This document shows, piece by piece, positions 24,110 to 32,286 of a stretch of DNA of 39,364 nucleotides; positions within the stretch are counted from its first letter, which is position 1, and each line of letters begins with the position of its first letter. Origin of the DNA: Methanobacteriota archaeon (GTDB lineage: Archaea > Thermoplasmatota > Poseidoniia > Poseidoniales > Poseidoniaceae); the NCBI GenBank assembly GCA_011524855.1, contig WTJK01000037.1, forward strand, positions 5,302 to 44,665, written 5' to 3'. Both the position numbers and the translations under genes were made by a program. The notes beneath the pieces were generated by a model. That model ran no database searches. It saw only the letters and a list, made by a program, of their open reading frames with translations, and was not told the DNA's origin.

Positions 24110-25489
24110 ATGACTGGAAAAGAATACCGCACCATTACCGACGTGAAGGGCCCGCTGGTCTTTTTGAACAAAACCGAGCCCGTAGCGTTCGGTGAAATCG
24201 TGACCCTCCGCCTCTCCAACGGCGAGATCAAGAACGGACAAGTGCTCGACACTTCCGACGACTTGGTCATCGTTCAAGTGTTCGAAGGGACGGCCAAGAT
24301 CAACCGAGAAACCGGTGTGACCTTCATGGGCGATGTCTTCAAACTCCCCGTCAGCACGGACCTCATCGGTCGCATTCTCGACGGTGCGGGACGCCCCCGT
24401 GACGGTGGACCAGAAATCGTGGCCGATGAAAAGGCCGACATCATCGGTGCTGCCATCAACCCCTACAGCCGACAATCCCCTCACGACTTTATCCAAACGG
24501 GGATTTCGGCCATCGACTGCTGCACCACGCTCGTCCGTGGGCAAAAACTCCCGATCTTTTCGGCTTCGGGTTTGCCCCACAACGACATTGCGCTTCAAAT
24601 CGCTCGTCAAGCCAAGTTGAAAGATTCCGATGAGGAGTTTATCGTGGTGTTCTGTGCCATGGGTATCACCGCTGAAGAGTACAACTTCTTCCGGTCCGAC
24701 CTTGAGCGCACCGGTGCCCTCGAAAACGCTGTGTTGTTCGTGAACCTTGCTGACGACCCAGCTGTCGAGCGAATCATCACCCCTCGTCTCGCCCTGACGG
24801 CTGCAGAATACCTGGCGTTTGAGAAGGACTATCACGTTCTCGTGATTTACACGGACATGACCAACTACTGCGATGCACTTCGCCAAATCGGTGCTGCTCG
24901 TGAAGAAGTTCCCGGTCGACGTGGTTACCCTGGGTACATGTACACCGACTTGGCCATGCTCTACGAGCGTGCTGGCATTGTGAAGGGCAAGAAGGGGTCA
25001 ATCACGCAATTCCCCATCCTGACCATGCCCGGTGACGACATCACCCACCCCATTCCTGACCTTTCGGGATACATCACCGAAGGCCAAATTGTGATCAGCC
25101 GTGAATTGCACCAGCAGGGAATTTACCCACCGATCAACGTGTTGCCCTCGCTGTCCCGTTTGATGGGTTCCTGTATTGGCGCCAAGACCACCCGTGAGGA
25201 CCACAAGTCCGTGTCCGACCAAATGTACGCTGCGTACGCCCAAGGGCGTGAACTGCGTGGTCTGGTTGCCATTGTTGGTGAAGACGCACTCAACGAGCGT
25301 GACAAGCAGCTGCTTGACTTCGCTGGCATCTTTGAGGACAAGTTCCTTCGCCAATCCCGAGACGAAGACCGTTCCATCGAAGAGACACTGGACCTGTGCT
25401 GGACGCTGATGGCCAACATCGACACGAAGTACCTCGTTCGGTTGGACCAAAAGTGGATCGAGAAGTACCACCCAGAAAACCGAGCTTGA
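24110..25489 (+). CDS. atpB: A-type ATP synthase regulatory subunit B
   Basis: The non-catalytic nucleotide-binding subunit has 459 residues. It opens [20 protein letters not shown]. In place of a P-loop it has [20 protein letters not shown], which is normal for B subunits and not a defect. The conserved arginine that reaches the catalytic site of A lies near [22 protein letters not shown], and [14 protein letters not shown] is the usual family block. The start follows the atpA stop by 13 bases, with GAGGAGAGG between. It lies directly upstream of subunit D. Confidence 0.97.
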   Translation: MTGKEYRTITDVKGPLVFLNKTEPVAFGEIVTLRLSNGEIKNGQVLDTSDDLVIVQVFEGTAKINRETGVTFMGDVFKLPVSTDLIGRILDGAGRPRDGGPEIVADEKADIIGAAINPYSRQSPHDFIQTGISAIDCCTTLVRGQKLPIFSASGLPHNDIALQIARQAKLKDSDEEFIVVFCAMGITAEEYNFFRSDLERTGALENAVLFVNLADDPAVERIITPRLALTAAEYLAFEKDYHVLVIYTDMTNYCDALRQIGAAREEVPGRRGYPGYMYTDLAMLYERAGIVKGKKGSITQFPILTMPGDDITHPIPDLSGYITEGQIVISRELHQQGIYPPINVLPSLSRLMGSCIGAKTTREDHKSVSDQMYAAYAQGRELRGLVAIVGEDALNERDKQLLDFAGIFEDKFLRQSRDEDRSIEETLDLCWTLMANIDTKYLVRLDQKWIEKYHPENRA

Positions 25490-25512
25490 GCAACGAAACG
25501 AGGTGAGACAGC

Positions 25513-26130
25513 ATGGCGTTGGACATCAAACCCACCCGAAGCGAACTCATCAAGCTCAAGGGCCGCATCAAGCAAACCAAAAACGGTTACAAACTGCTCA
25601 AGATGAAGCGGGACGGTCTGTTTCACGAATTCCGTCAACTCCTTGCGGAGATGATTCAGGCCAAGCGGGAACTCACCGACGCCTACCGTCTTGCCAAGAC
25701 TCGCATTGACCTTGCGAACGCCATTGAAGGCGGTTTGGCGGTCCGTGCTGCAGCCATTGCCAACTCGGCGCACCCCGAGGTCGAGGTTTCCCCTCGCAAC
25801 ATCATGGGTGTGGTGGTCCCTAGTGTGAGCGGAACGAACCTGAAGTCAACGTTTGCTGAACGCGGTGTCGGTTTCATCGGTTCTTCACCTTACATCGACG
25901 AAGCCAGCGATTCGTTCAGCGAACTCATCGAGAAAATCGTTCGTGCCTCCGAAATGGAAGCCACCTTGAAGCGCTTGTTGGCTGAAATCGAGGCGACCAA
26001 GCGGCGTGTGAATGCGCTCGAGTTCAAGGTCATTCCCGAACTCGAGGAAGCAAAAGTGTTCATTCAACTCCGCTTAGAAGAAATGGAGCGTGAAGAAACC
26101 TTCCGGCTCAAGCGCTTCAAGAACAAGTGA
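25513..26130 (+). CDS. atpD: A-type ATP synthase subunit D (rotor shaft)
   Basis: The rotor shaft subunit has 205 residues. The N-terminal helix IKPTRSELIKLKGRIKQTK and GYKLLKMKRDGL are the standard opening (family: PTRxxLLxLKxRLxxAxKGxxLLKxKRD). The C-terminal helix TKRRVNALEFKVIPELEEAK is the long shaft partner, ending in EEMEREETFRLKRFKNK. GAGGTGAG (25500-25507) lies five bases before the ATG. It closes the H-I-K-E-C-F-A-B-D operon; a 68-base gap separates it from the next gene on the same strand. Confidence 0.95.
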   Translation: MALDIKPTRSELIKLKGRIKQTKNGYKLLKMKRDGLFHEFRQLLAEMIQAKRELTDAYRLAKTRIDLANAIEGGLAVRAAAIANSAHPEVEVSPRNIMGVVVPSVSGTNLKSTFAERGVGFIGSSPYIDEASDSFSELIEKIVRASEMEATLKRLLAEIEATKRRVNALEFKVIPELEEAKVFIQLRLEEMEREETFRLKRFKNK

Positions 26131-26198
26131 GACCATCGTGAGGCCCCAACGAGGGGTTGATGATGGATGGGCCGTCGTCACCAACTGGAGGGGTCCGA

Positions 26199-28730
26199 AT
26201 GGTTGACAACGACGGGCCTGAACAACAACCGCTTCCCCATCAGCGTTCTGCATGGGATCAAATCGAACTGCTTTCGGCCGTCGTCGGCCGTTTTGTTCAC
26301 CTTGAGCATCGGCACGCAGCTTCGTGGCCCTCGTGGAACGTGCAGCCTTTTGGCGACGAGGACGTCCATGAAGTCGTTGTTCGATTGAACCGTCACCTCG
26401 CCAAACTGGGTTGGTTGGCAAAGCTGACCCGTGCACGCTCGGGATGGGCCATCACCGTGCTACCGCTGCCTGAACGGCAATTTCCCCGTCGCATGAGCGT
26501 CGCAGCCTTCTGGTTCCTTTCGGCATTGACCCTCACGCTCGCAGCCGATGTGTGGACCGGGCAGGTGCGCCCCGATTCGGGATGGATCGCTTCGTCGACG
26601 CTGGTGGATGCGTTCATCGGCTATGCCTTGCCGGTGCTGACCGTACTGGCCATGGCCAGCGCCCTCCAGTGGGTCATCGCTCGCCGTTACGGGGTGCGCA
26701 GCGGTTGGTTGCTGCCGGTGCCTGACTTGACCATCGCCCTGTACGCTGTTGGCTTGTTCCCTCACGAGTGGCTGTTTTGGCCGTTCGGTTTGTTGCTCAT
26801 CCCAAGCCTGCCCCGAATGGATGCTCGCCCGTGGCCCGACCGCGCCGCCCTGGGCTACACCGCCCTCAGCGTACCGCTCGCCATGGGTTTGGGCGGCATC
26901 ATCCTGTTTTTCCTTGGCGTGATGCTGACGCCTGAGTACCTCGCACCGTCAGCGATGCCTCTTGTCACGCAAGCTCCTGTCTTGATGTCACTGATCTCGG
27001 TTGAACTCATCCACGCTGATGCGTTGGTACGCATGGCTTGGGCACATCCGTTTGTTCACGCAGGTGGCTTGTTGATGTTGTTCGCTTGGATTTCTCTTCT
27101 CCCCATCCCTACCTTCCCTGGTGGGCGATTGCTGGTGGCTCGTATGGGGTTGATCGACGCACGCAGTTCCTCCACCCAAACCCTGCTCATCGTAACGACG
27201 TTTGTGTTCGCCTATGTCTTTGGTGTGTTCTCCTCGTTTTCCTTGTGGTACTTGGTGCTGGCGCTGGTCCTGCCGTTGTTGTTTTTCTTTGGAAACACGC
27301 TGGGAACACCCGTCGTCTTGGACGAGGTGAAGGGTTTAACCGAACCCCAGCACCGTCAACTCGGCTTGTTGTTGCTCATCGTTTTTTTGTTCCTGCTGCC
27401 CGCCCAGCAACCGGTGGTTCACGGGAACGAATGGGATGACCCCATGCAGGTCGAGGTGGACAACCCACCGCTCGCCGATGCCCTGGCCGACGGCACCTGG
27501 GTGTCGAGGGCTGAAGTTCGCGTCACCAACCCCTCGTTCCTCGCTCAACCCTTTGCTGTTGACGTTCGTTATGAACAACGAAACGGCAATTGGCAATCGG
27601 TTTGGGATTGTGATGGGCTCGATGCGTTCACCCTCGGAGGTGCGGGGTGCGGTGATGTGTTGCTGCCAGGACGAACGGCTATTTTCTGGGTGAACCACAC
27701 GTGGACAGGGGCCGCTGACCCGACCGCAGCGAACCTGACCTACATCGTTGAACTTGACGGCGCACCCTCACTCCACGACCGACGTGTCGCACCGGCGTTG
27801 GAGGTCACACCCGACGACCATTGGTACGATGTCCCTTCCACGCCGCCTCAACGCTGCGTTCAACTGAACGGGGAGTTGACCGTTTCATCGCAGCTGAACG
27901 TCAGCGTAGAGGGGGTCGTCATGAGCGACCTGCACCTTGATCCGGTTCAACTCTTGGACGGTGGACTGAACGCTACGTACGACACGGTCCCCGACCGAAT
28001 ATGCATGACAGGTGTTGATCCGGTGGTCCTCGACGCCGCTTCACCGGTGCTCCACCTCAACAACCGGACCTTCCCCGTCCTCAAACCCATGAAGGAACAT
28101 CAGCTTCTCACGCTGGTGCCAGCATCAGGTTGGGTTATTGACCCCGACAACCAAAGCGGTTGGGGTGGCTTGATGGACCAGGGAGGCGTTCTCACGCACG
28201 GCGACGCCTGTGCCATCAACACCACGATGAGCCCACCCGCCCGTTCGAACGTTGGACCTTGGATTTGGGACACCAGCGTCCGCAAAGCTGGGCATATTCC
28301 TGCGGTGGATGCTGGGGAACAACTTGTGCTTCTGATGTCGGACGGGAGCAACCACTCCGTATGCAGCGATCCGTTTTCGCCCTATCCCCGGTTGAATTTC
28401 GACGTGAAAGCGGGGCCTGAACTGATGATCTCCTGGCTCAACACCACCACCCGGTTTGTGAACCAACCCTGGGCCTTGTCGGTGAATGGCACGTTGATCA
28501 ATGCGGGCATGGGAGTGTTGGAATTTGAGAACCCGAACAGCGCATCCATCCCCTTCCGTCTCTCCCGTGAAGGGGATTTCGGTGAAGATTGGTTGCACGA
28601 TTGGAACGGTGAAAACCTTCCACCCGGGTCCACTCGCCTCGAACTAACACCGCCTTCATCCGGCCTTGGAAGCATGTGGCTCACGTACGAATCCAACGCG
28701 GTGGTGCTTCACCTTGCCACGTATTCCTGA
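26199..28730 (+). CDS. Metal-less site-2-protease-like (M50/EGY-type) membrane protein fused to ectodomain
   Basis: The ATG at 26199 has GGAGGGG five bases upstream and gives 843 residues; in-frame ATGs at 26160 and 26163 are alternatives. Residues about 20-90 resemble the soluble N-terminal domain of archaeal and plant EGY-type M50 peptidases. Residues about 100-400 hold eight or more membrane helices with M50 landmarks: ARRYGVRSGWLLPVP, PRMDARPWPDRAALGY and AHPFVHAGGLLMLFAW followed by LLPIPTFPGGR. The zinc-binding HExxH, expected just before ARRYGV, reads ASALQ (153-157), and the LDGG aspartate is Pro307. A proteolytic role is therefore unlikely. Residues about 405-843 are a beta-rich extracytoplasmic domain with several N-x-S/T sites and no final membrane helix. 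It lies 68 bases after atpD. Confidence 0.75.
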   Translation: MVDNDGPEQQPLPHQRSAWDQIELLSAVVGRFVHLEHRHAASWPSWNVQPFGDEDVHEVVVRLNRHLAKLGWLAKLTRARSGWAITVLPLPERQFPRRMSVAAFWFLSALTLTLAADVWTGQVRPDSGWIASSTLVDAFIGYALPVLTVLAMASALQWVIARRYGVRSGWLLPVPDLTIALYAVGLFPHEWLFWPFGLLLIPSLPRMDARPWPDRAALGYTALSVPLAMGLGGIILFFLGVMLTPEYLAPSAMPLVTQAPVLMSLISVELIHADALVRMAWAHPFVHAGGLLMLFAWISLLPIPTFPGGRLLVARMGLIDARSSSTQTLLIVTTFVFAYVFGVFSSFSLWYLVLALVLPLLFFFGNTLGTPVVLDEVKGLTEPQHRQLGLLLLIVFLFLLPAQQPVVHGNEWDDPMQVEVDNPPLADALADGTWVSRAEVRVTNPSFLAQPFAVDVRYEQRNGNWQSVWDCDGLDAFTLGGAGCGDVLLPGRTAIFWVNHTWTGAADPTAANLTYIVELDGAPSLHDRRVAPALEVTPDDHWYDVPSTPPQRCVQLNGELTVSSQLNVSVEGVVMSDLHLDPVQLLDGGLNATYDTVPDRICMTGVDPVVLDAASPVLHLNNRTFPVLKPMKEHQLLTLVPASGWVIDPDNQSGWGGLMDQGGVLTHGDACAINTTMSPPARSNVGPWIWDTSVRKAGHIPAVDAGEQLVLLMSDGSNHSVCSDPFSPYPRLNFDVKAGPELMISWLNTTTRFVNQPWALSVNGTLINAGMGVLEFENPNSASIPFRLSREGDFGEDWLHDWNGENLPPGSTRLELTPPSSGLGSMWLTYESNAVVLHLATYS

Positions 28731-28739
28731 GGGCGAGCC

Positions 28740-29666
28740 ATGAAGATCGCAGTGTTGGGGGTCGGTTCCATCGGCTCCGTGCTGGTGACATCGCTCGCAG
28801 AGGCGGAGCATGAAATCCACCTGCATGTCCGCGGAGAACGGGGTGCTGAAATGGCGCTGCAGGGGTTGGCCATTGAGGGTCACCGAACACAGACCGTCCA
28901 GCCCGACCGGTTTTCCTGGAGCTTCGACGAGCGTCCTCTTCCTCAAGAACGGTGCGCATGGGCCGACACGGTGGTGATCACCTCGAAGGCAGCCGATGTC
29001 CACCGGTTGCTCCATGTGGCATCTTTCCTCCTGAAGGACGATGGGTTGGTGGTGGTCATGGCGAACGGGTTGGGGCACCTTGAGGCAGCCGCCGCCGCTG
29101 TGGGGCACGAACGAGCAGCGGTGGCCATCACCACGCACGGTGCGCACAGGTTGCCTGGCGGCAAGGTCCGTTGGGTAGGAGAAGGCGTCGTGCGTTGCGG
29201 AGTGTCGCCCCTCGGCGATGCTTCTCGAGCCGAAACCCTTGTTCGCGTACTCGATGAGGTCGGCCTGAATGCACATCTCGAGAAGGATGTGCAAGGCATG
29301 GTCTGGGAGAAAGTGCTCATCAACCTCGCTGTGAATCCAATCGCAGCCCTCGGAGGGCTTCGCAACGGAGCTCTGCTGGGTCCTGAACTGTTCAGCACCT
29401 GCATGGAGGTGTACCGGGAGGCTGCTCAAGTTGCCCGATTGGAACGCATCGACGTCCCGGACGAATCAACGTTTGAGCAGCAGCTTCGGTCGGTGTTGGT
29501 GGCCACCTCGGAAAACGAATGCAGCATGCTTCAGGACCTCAAGGCGGGACGGGCCACGGAAGTCATGTGGCTCAATCAAGCCGTGGTATCGCTGGCCGAG
29601 CGACACGGCTTGCGTTTGCCCCTGAATCAAGCCCTTGCTGCCCTCATTCAGGCTTGCCGTCCTTGA
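28740..29666 (+). CDS. panE: 2-dehydropantoate 2-reductase family protein (PanE/ApbA)
   Basis: The protein has 308 residues. The NADPH-binding motif is IAVLGVGSIGSVLV at the very start, followed by LHVRGERG. ADTVVITSKAADV and VMANGLGHLEAA match the ketopantoate reductase middle region (family: vKxxxxxxxl ... QNGxG). The catalytic lysine is in MVWEKVLINLAVNPIAALGG, and MLQDLKAGRATEVMWLNQAV is the C-terminal signature (SMxxDxxxGRxTExxxLxG). The reaction would be NADPH reduction of 2-dehydropantoate to pantoate for coenzyme A, although paralogues act on other 2-oxoacids. It starts nine bases after the preceding stop, and its end overlaps nadB by 23 bases on the opposite strand. Confidence 0.87.
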   Translation: MKIAVLGVGSIGSVLVTSLAEAEHEIHLHVRGERGAEMALQGLAIEGHRTQTVQPDRFSWSFDERPLPQERCAWADTVVITSKAADVHRLLHVASFLLKDDGLVVVMANGLGHLEAAAAAVGHERAAVAITTHGAHRLPGGKVRWVGEGVVRCGVSPLGDASRAETLVRVLDEVGLNAHLEKDVQGMVWEKVLINLAVNPIAALGGLRNGALLGPELFSTCMEVYREAAQVARLERIDVPDESTFEQQLRSVLVATSENECSMLQDLKAGRATEVMWLNQAVVSLAERHGLRLPLNQALAALIQACRP

Positions 29667-31281
29667 TGAGGTCGAGGTTGTGATGCAAACCCACGTTACG
29701 GGGTTGGTGGATCGCACTCTCGACCACCAGTTGCCCCACCAAGGCGAGGTTTCGCAATTCGATGATGTCTCGATCAGGCAGGGATGTTCGCCACATCATG
29801 GCAATTTCTTCACCAAGCAACGCAAGCCTGCGCTTCGCTCGTCGCAAACGTCGATGCGTCCGGACGATGCCAACTTCACGCGTCATCGTGGTCAGCAGGC
29901 TTCGGCGGTCATGGAGCAAGGGGGCATGTTCAACCAGCAAATCCAACCCCTCGGCGCGCCACGACGGGTGCACACCTCGATATGCGGCTGGAGGGTGTGC
30001 GATGAGATGCTCCGCCACTCGGGCAGCATAAACCACGGCTTCGAGGAGGCTGTTTGATGCCAATCGGTTGGCTCCATGCATACCGGTGCAGGCCACCTCG
30101 CCAATGGCGTAAAGGTGCGGTACATACCCGTCCTCCTCCCTTAACTGCGCTCGCCCGATGTCGTCCACGTCCAAACCACCCACCATGTAGTGGGCAGCCG
30201 GGAGGACGGGGATGGGGTCAACACCGAGTTCCAACCCTTCGCTGCTCAGGCGGGCGGCGATGTTGGGGAACTGCTCCTGCAAATGTTCGGCGTTCAAGTG
30301 CTCGGTCACCAACCACACGTGGTCTTCGCCCGATGTGGTTAATTCACGGTCAATCGCCCTCGCCACGATGTCCCTCGTAGCCATGGAACCGCGTTCTGAG
30401 TGCTGCAGCGTGAACGAATGAAGGTGTGGTAGGGGCGGTGGTGTGTCATGTTGGATGGCGTTGGCGACCGCCGTTCGCCAAGCGTTCAAATCCGCACTGT
30501 TCATCAGCACCGCTCCCTCTCCACGAAGGGCCTCGGTGATCAAGAAGGGTGTCGGCCGTTCGGAATGCAACGCCGTTGGATGGAACTGAATGAAGGCCAT
30601 GTCTTTCACGCTGGCGCCCGTTCTATAGCCCATGGCCAAACCGTCACCTGTCGCCACACTCGGATTCGTGGTGTGGGCCCAAAGTTGTCCAACGCCTCCC
30701 GTGGCCAACACCACAGCATCAGCGCTGAGTGTCACCACCTCGTCGCTCATTTGGTCCAAACACCACGCACCTGCTACGCCTTCGGAGGGGGTGCCGTGGG
30801 AGCGTTGGATCAGGTCGATGGCCAGTGTGTTGGTTCGCAATCGAATGTTGGGGTGGCTTTCGGCCTTCGCGGCCAGCGCCCGTTCAATTTCACGACCGGT
30901 GGTGTCCTTGGCGTGCAAGATTCTTGGCTCGGAGTGGCCGCCTTCTTGGGCGAGGGCGTACCCACCGTCGCCCGAAGGCTGAAACTGGACTCCCAAGGCG
31001 ATGAGGTCGTGAATTCGGGGTGCGGCTTCTTGGATCACGGAGCGGACAACCGCCTCGTCGCAGACCCCGTCTCCCGATGCCAAGGTGTCGTCGATGTGGG
31101 CCTTGATGCCCTCCTGGTCGGCAGTGTCTAAGATCGCAGCAATGCCGCCTTGGGCCCAGTTGGTGGAGGAATCCTTCGTGCGTTGTTTGGTCACGACCGT
31201 GACGGTGTGGCCAGCATCGGCCAGTCGGTTGGCGGCAAACAGGCCTGCAATGCCGCTGCCGATGATCATGATGTGGGCCAA
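29644..31281 (-). CDS. nadB: L-aspartate oxidase NadB
   Basis: This FAD enzyme oxidises L-aspartate to iminoaspartate for quinolinate and NAD synthesis. It has 545 residues if the TTG at 31281 is used, which AGGGAGG about nine bases upstream supports; the ATG at 31269 (MIIGSGIAGL) is the alternative. The FAD motif IIGSGIAGLFAANRLADAG is at the N-terminus. DSSTNWAQGGIAA, VVLATGGVGQLWAHTTNP, DMAFIQFHPTAL, ITEALRGEGAVLMN, AHYMVGGLDVD and GEVACTGMHGANRLASNSLLE are the standard NadB/SdhA-family blocks. The early WAQGGIA and long C-terminal helical region distinguish NadB from succinate dehydrogenase. NadA and NadC are not in the window. Confidence 0.95.
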   Translation of the reverse strand: MAHIMIIGSGIAGLFAANRLADAGHTVTVVTKQRTKDSSTNWAQGGIAAILDTADQEGIKAHIDDTLASGDGVCDEAVVRSVIQEAAPRIHDLIALGVQFQPSGDGGYALAQEGGHSEPRILHAKDTTGREIERALAAKAESHPNIRLRTNTLAIDLIQRSHGTPSEGVAGAWCLDQMSDEVVTLSADAVVLATGGVGQLWAHTTNPSVATGDGLAMGYRTGASVKDMAFIQFHPTALHSERPTPFLITEALRGEGAVLMNSADLNAWRTAVANAIQHDTPPPLPHLHSFTLQHSERGSMATRDIVARAIDRELTTSGEDHVWLVTEHLNAEHLQEQFPNIAARLSSEGLELGVDPIPVLPAAHYMVGGLDVDDIGRAQLREEDGYVPHLYAIGEVACTGMHGANRLASNSLLEAVVYAARVAEHLIAHPPAAYRGVHPSWRAEGLDLLVEHAPLLHDRRSLLTTMTREVGIVRTHRRLRRAKRRLALLGEEIAMMWRTSLPDRDIIELRNLALVGQLVVESAIHQPRNVGLHHNLDLIKDGKPE

Positions 31282-31395
31282 ATCCTCAGCCTCCCTGCAT
31301 CAACGGTTGCGGCGCCCCCTCTTCATGGTGATGGGGGTCCGTTCCAACACGATACTGCTATCAATTGTCATCCGTTGGTCGGACCAGGTCTGCAG

Positions 31396-32154
31396 ATGAA
31401 GGGAGGGCTGGGGACGTTGATTGGCGGCGCCATCGTGGTGTTTGTCGTGGCCAACGTTCAGCTCGGCATGGTGGCGCCACTGGCCATCGACGGTGCAGAC
31501 GGCCACAAACTCGATGTCATGATGATGGCCGATCCTACCTGCAACTTCGACAGTGTGGAAAACGATCTCGAAACCATGGGTGCTTCGTATTGCTTGGGCG
31601 AAGCCGGCCAATGGTCCGGAGCTGATATTTTGATGTTGGTCGAAGGGTTGGTCATCGTGCTTGCCGGCCGTCTCGAACTTCCCCAGAACAAGGCATGGGC
31701 GAACCGATTGCGCAGCATCGGGAAGGTCGTTGGATGGGTGTTCATTGGGCTGGCGTTGCTCGACCGGCTCGGTTGGCTCCCAGCCTCAGCAAATTCACAA
31801 AGCCTGGCTGATTTCTTCCCGTTTGAGACCGAAGCTTGGCTCGTGCAAATTGCCTTTGCCGGGTTGGGTGTGTTCATGATCCGTGGTCCCAAATACTGGG
31901 AGGCAGAAGCCGTTGCCCAAACCCGCAGCAAAATGGAACGAAAGGCAGAGAAAGCTGAGCAATTCAAGTCTTCGTTCTACAACAAGGAGCGGCACAGTGA
32001 GAAAACGTTGGCCCGTGTTGAGCGGTCACGTTTCCTTCAGCAGGACAAGAACTTGGCCATGAAGAAACGCCGAAAGCAACTGCTCGTCATGGCAACCTGC
32101 CCCTACTGCCAGGGCGGTGGCTGCAAGCGCTGCAATGAGTTCGGCGTCTTTTGA
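31396..32154 (+). CDS. Unknown membrane protein with C-terminal CPYC-CKRC knuckle
   Basis: I do not recognise the family. From the ATG at 31396 it has 252 residues. Hydrophobic segments lie at about 8-28, 78-92, 108-124 and 147-163. Two cysteines (Cys49 in DPTCNF and Cys66 in ASYCLG) fall in the loop after the first segment and could form a disulfide outside the cell. Residues about 165-232 are a strongly basic and helical stretch (KMERKAEKAEQFKSSFYNKE). It ends with MATCPYCQGGGCKRCNEFG, where Cys235, Cys238, Cys243 and Cys246 look like a small zinc knuckle of the DnaJ CxxCxGxG type. It is divergent from nadB and followed by smc after 126 bases. Confidence 0.7.
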   Translation: MKGGLGTLIGGAIVVFVVANVQLGMVAPLAIDGADGHKLDVMMMADPTCNFDSVENDLETMGASYCLGEAGQWSGADILMLVEGLVIVLAGRLELPQNKAWANRLRSIGKVVGWVFIGLALLDRLGWLPASANSQSLADFFPFETEAWLVQIAFAGLGVFMIRGPKYWEAEAVAQTRSKMERKAEKAEQFKSSFYNKERHSEKTLARVERSRFLQQDKNLAMKKRRKQLLVMATCPYCQGGGCKRCNEFGVF

Positions 32155-32286
32155 CGACCTCCGGCGTCGGCAGCCTTGGTCTGTAAACGCTTGACGCAAC
32201 CCCTCTTGTTCGCATTCTTTAAGACCCGTGAGCAGGCATGCCGCAGGGTGGTGGGGATGCAAAATCTCCTCCGTTGAGGGATGGAT
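32155..32286 (+). promoter_or_regulatory. Intergenic region and candidate promoter of smc-scpA-scpB
   Basis: This gap is among the longest plus-strand non-coding stretches in the window. It holds a T/A-rich TTCTTTAAGA near 32214-32223, the only TATA-like site seen here, and TGAGGG (32275-32280) six bases before the ATG at 32287. The latter favours 32287 over the ATG at 32281 as the smc start. No RNA gene is evident. Confidence 0.35.

Noticed and set aside
24110-25489. Missing P-loop in ATP synthase subunit B as a defect
   Set aside because: B subunits of A/V-type ATPases normally lack a P-loop; the rest of the protein is intact.
26763-26777. HEWLF in the S2P-like protein as a possible zinc motif
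   Set aside because: It is not HExxH (no second histidine) and lies about 30 residues away from the position expected before ARRYGV.
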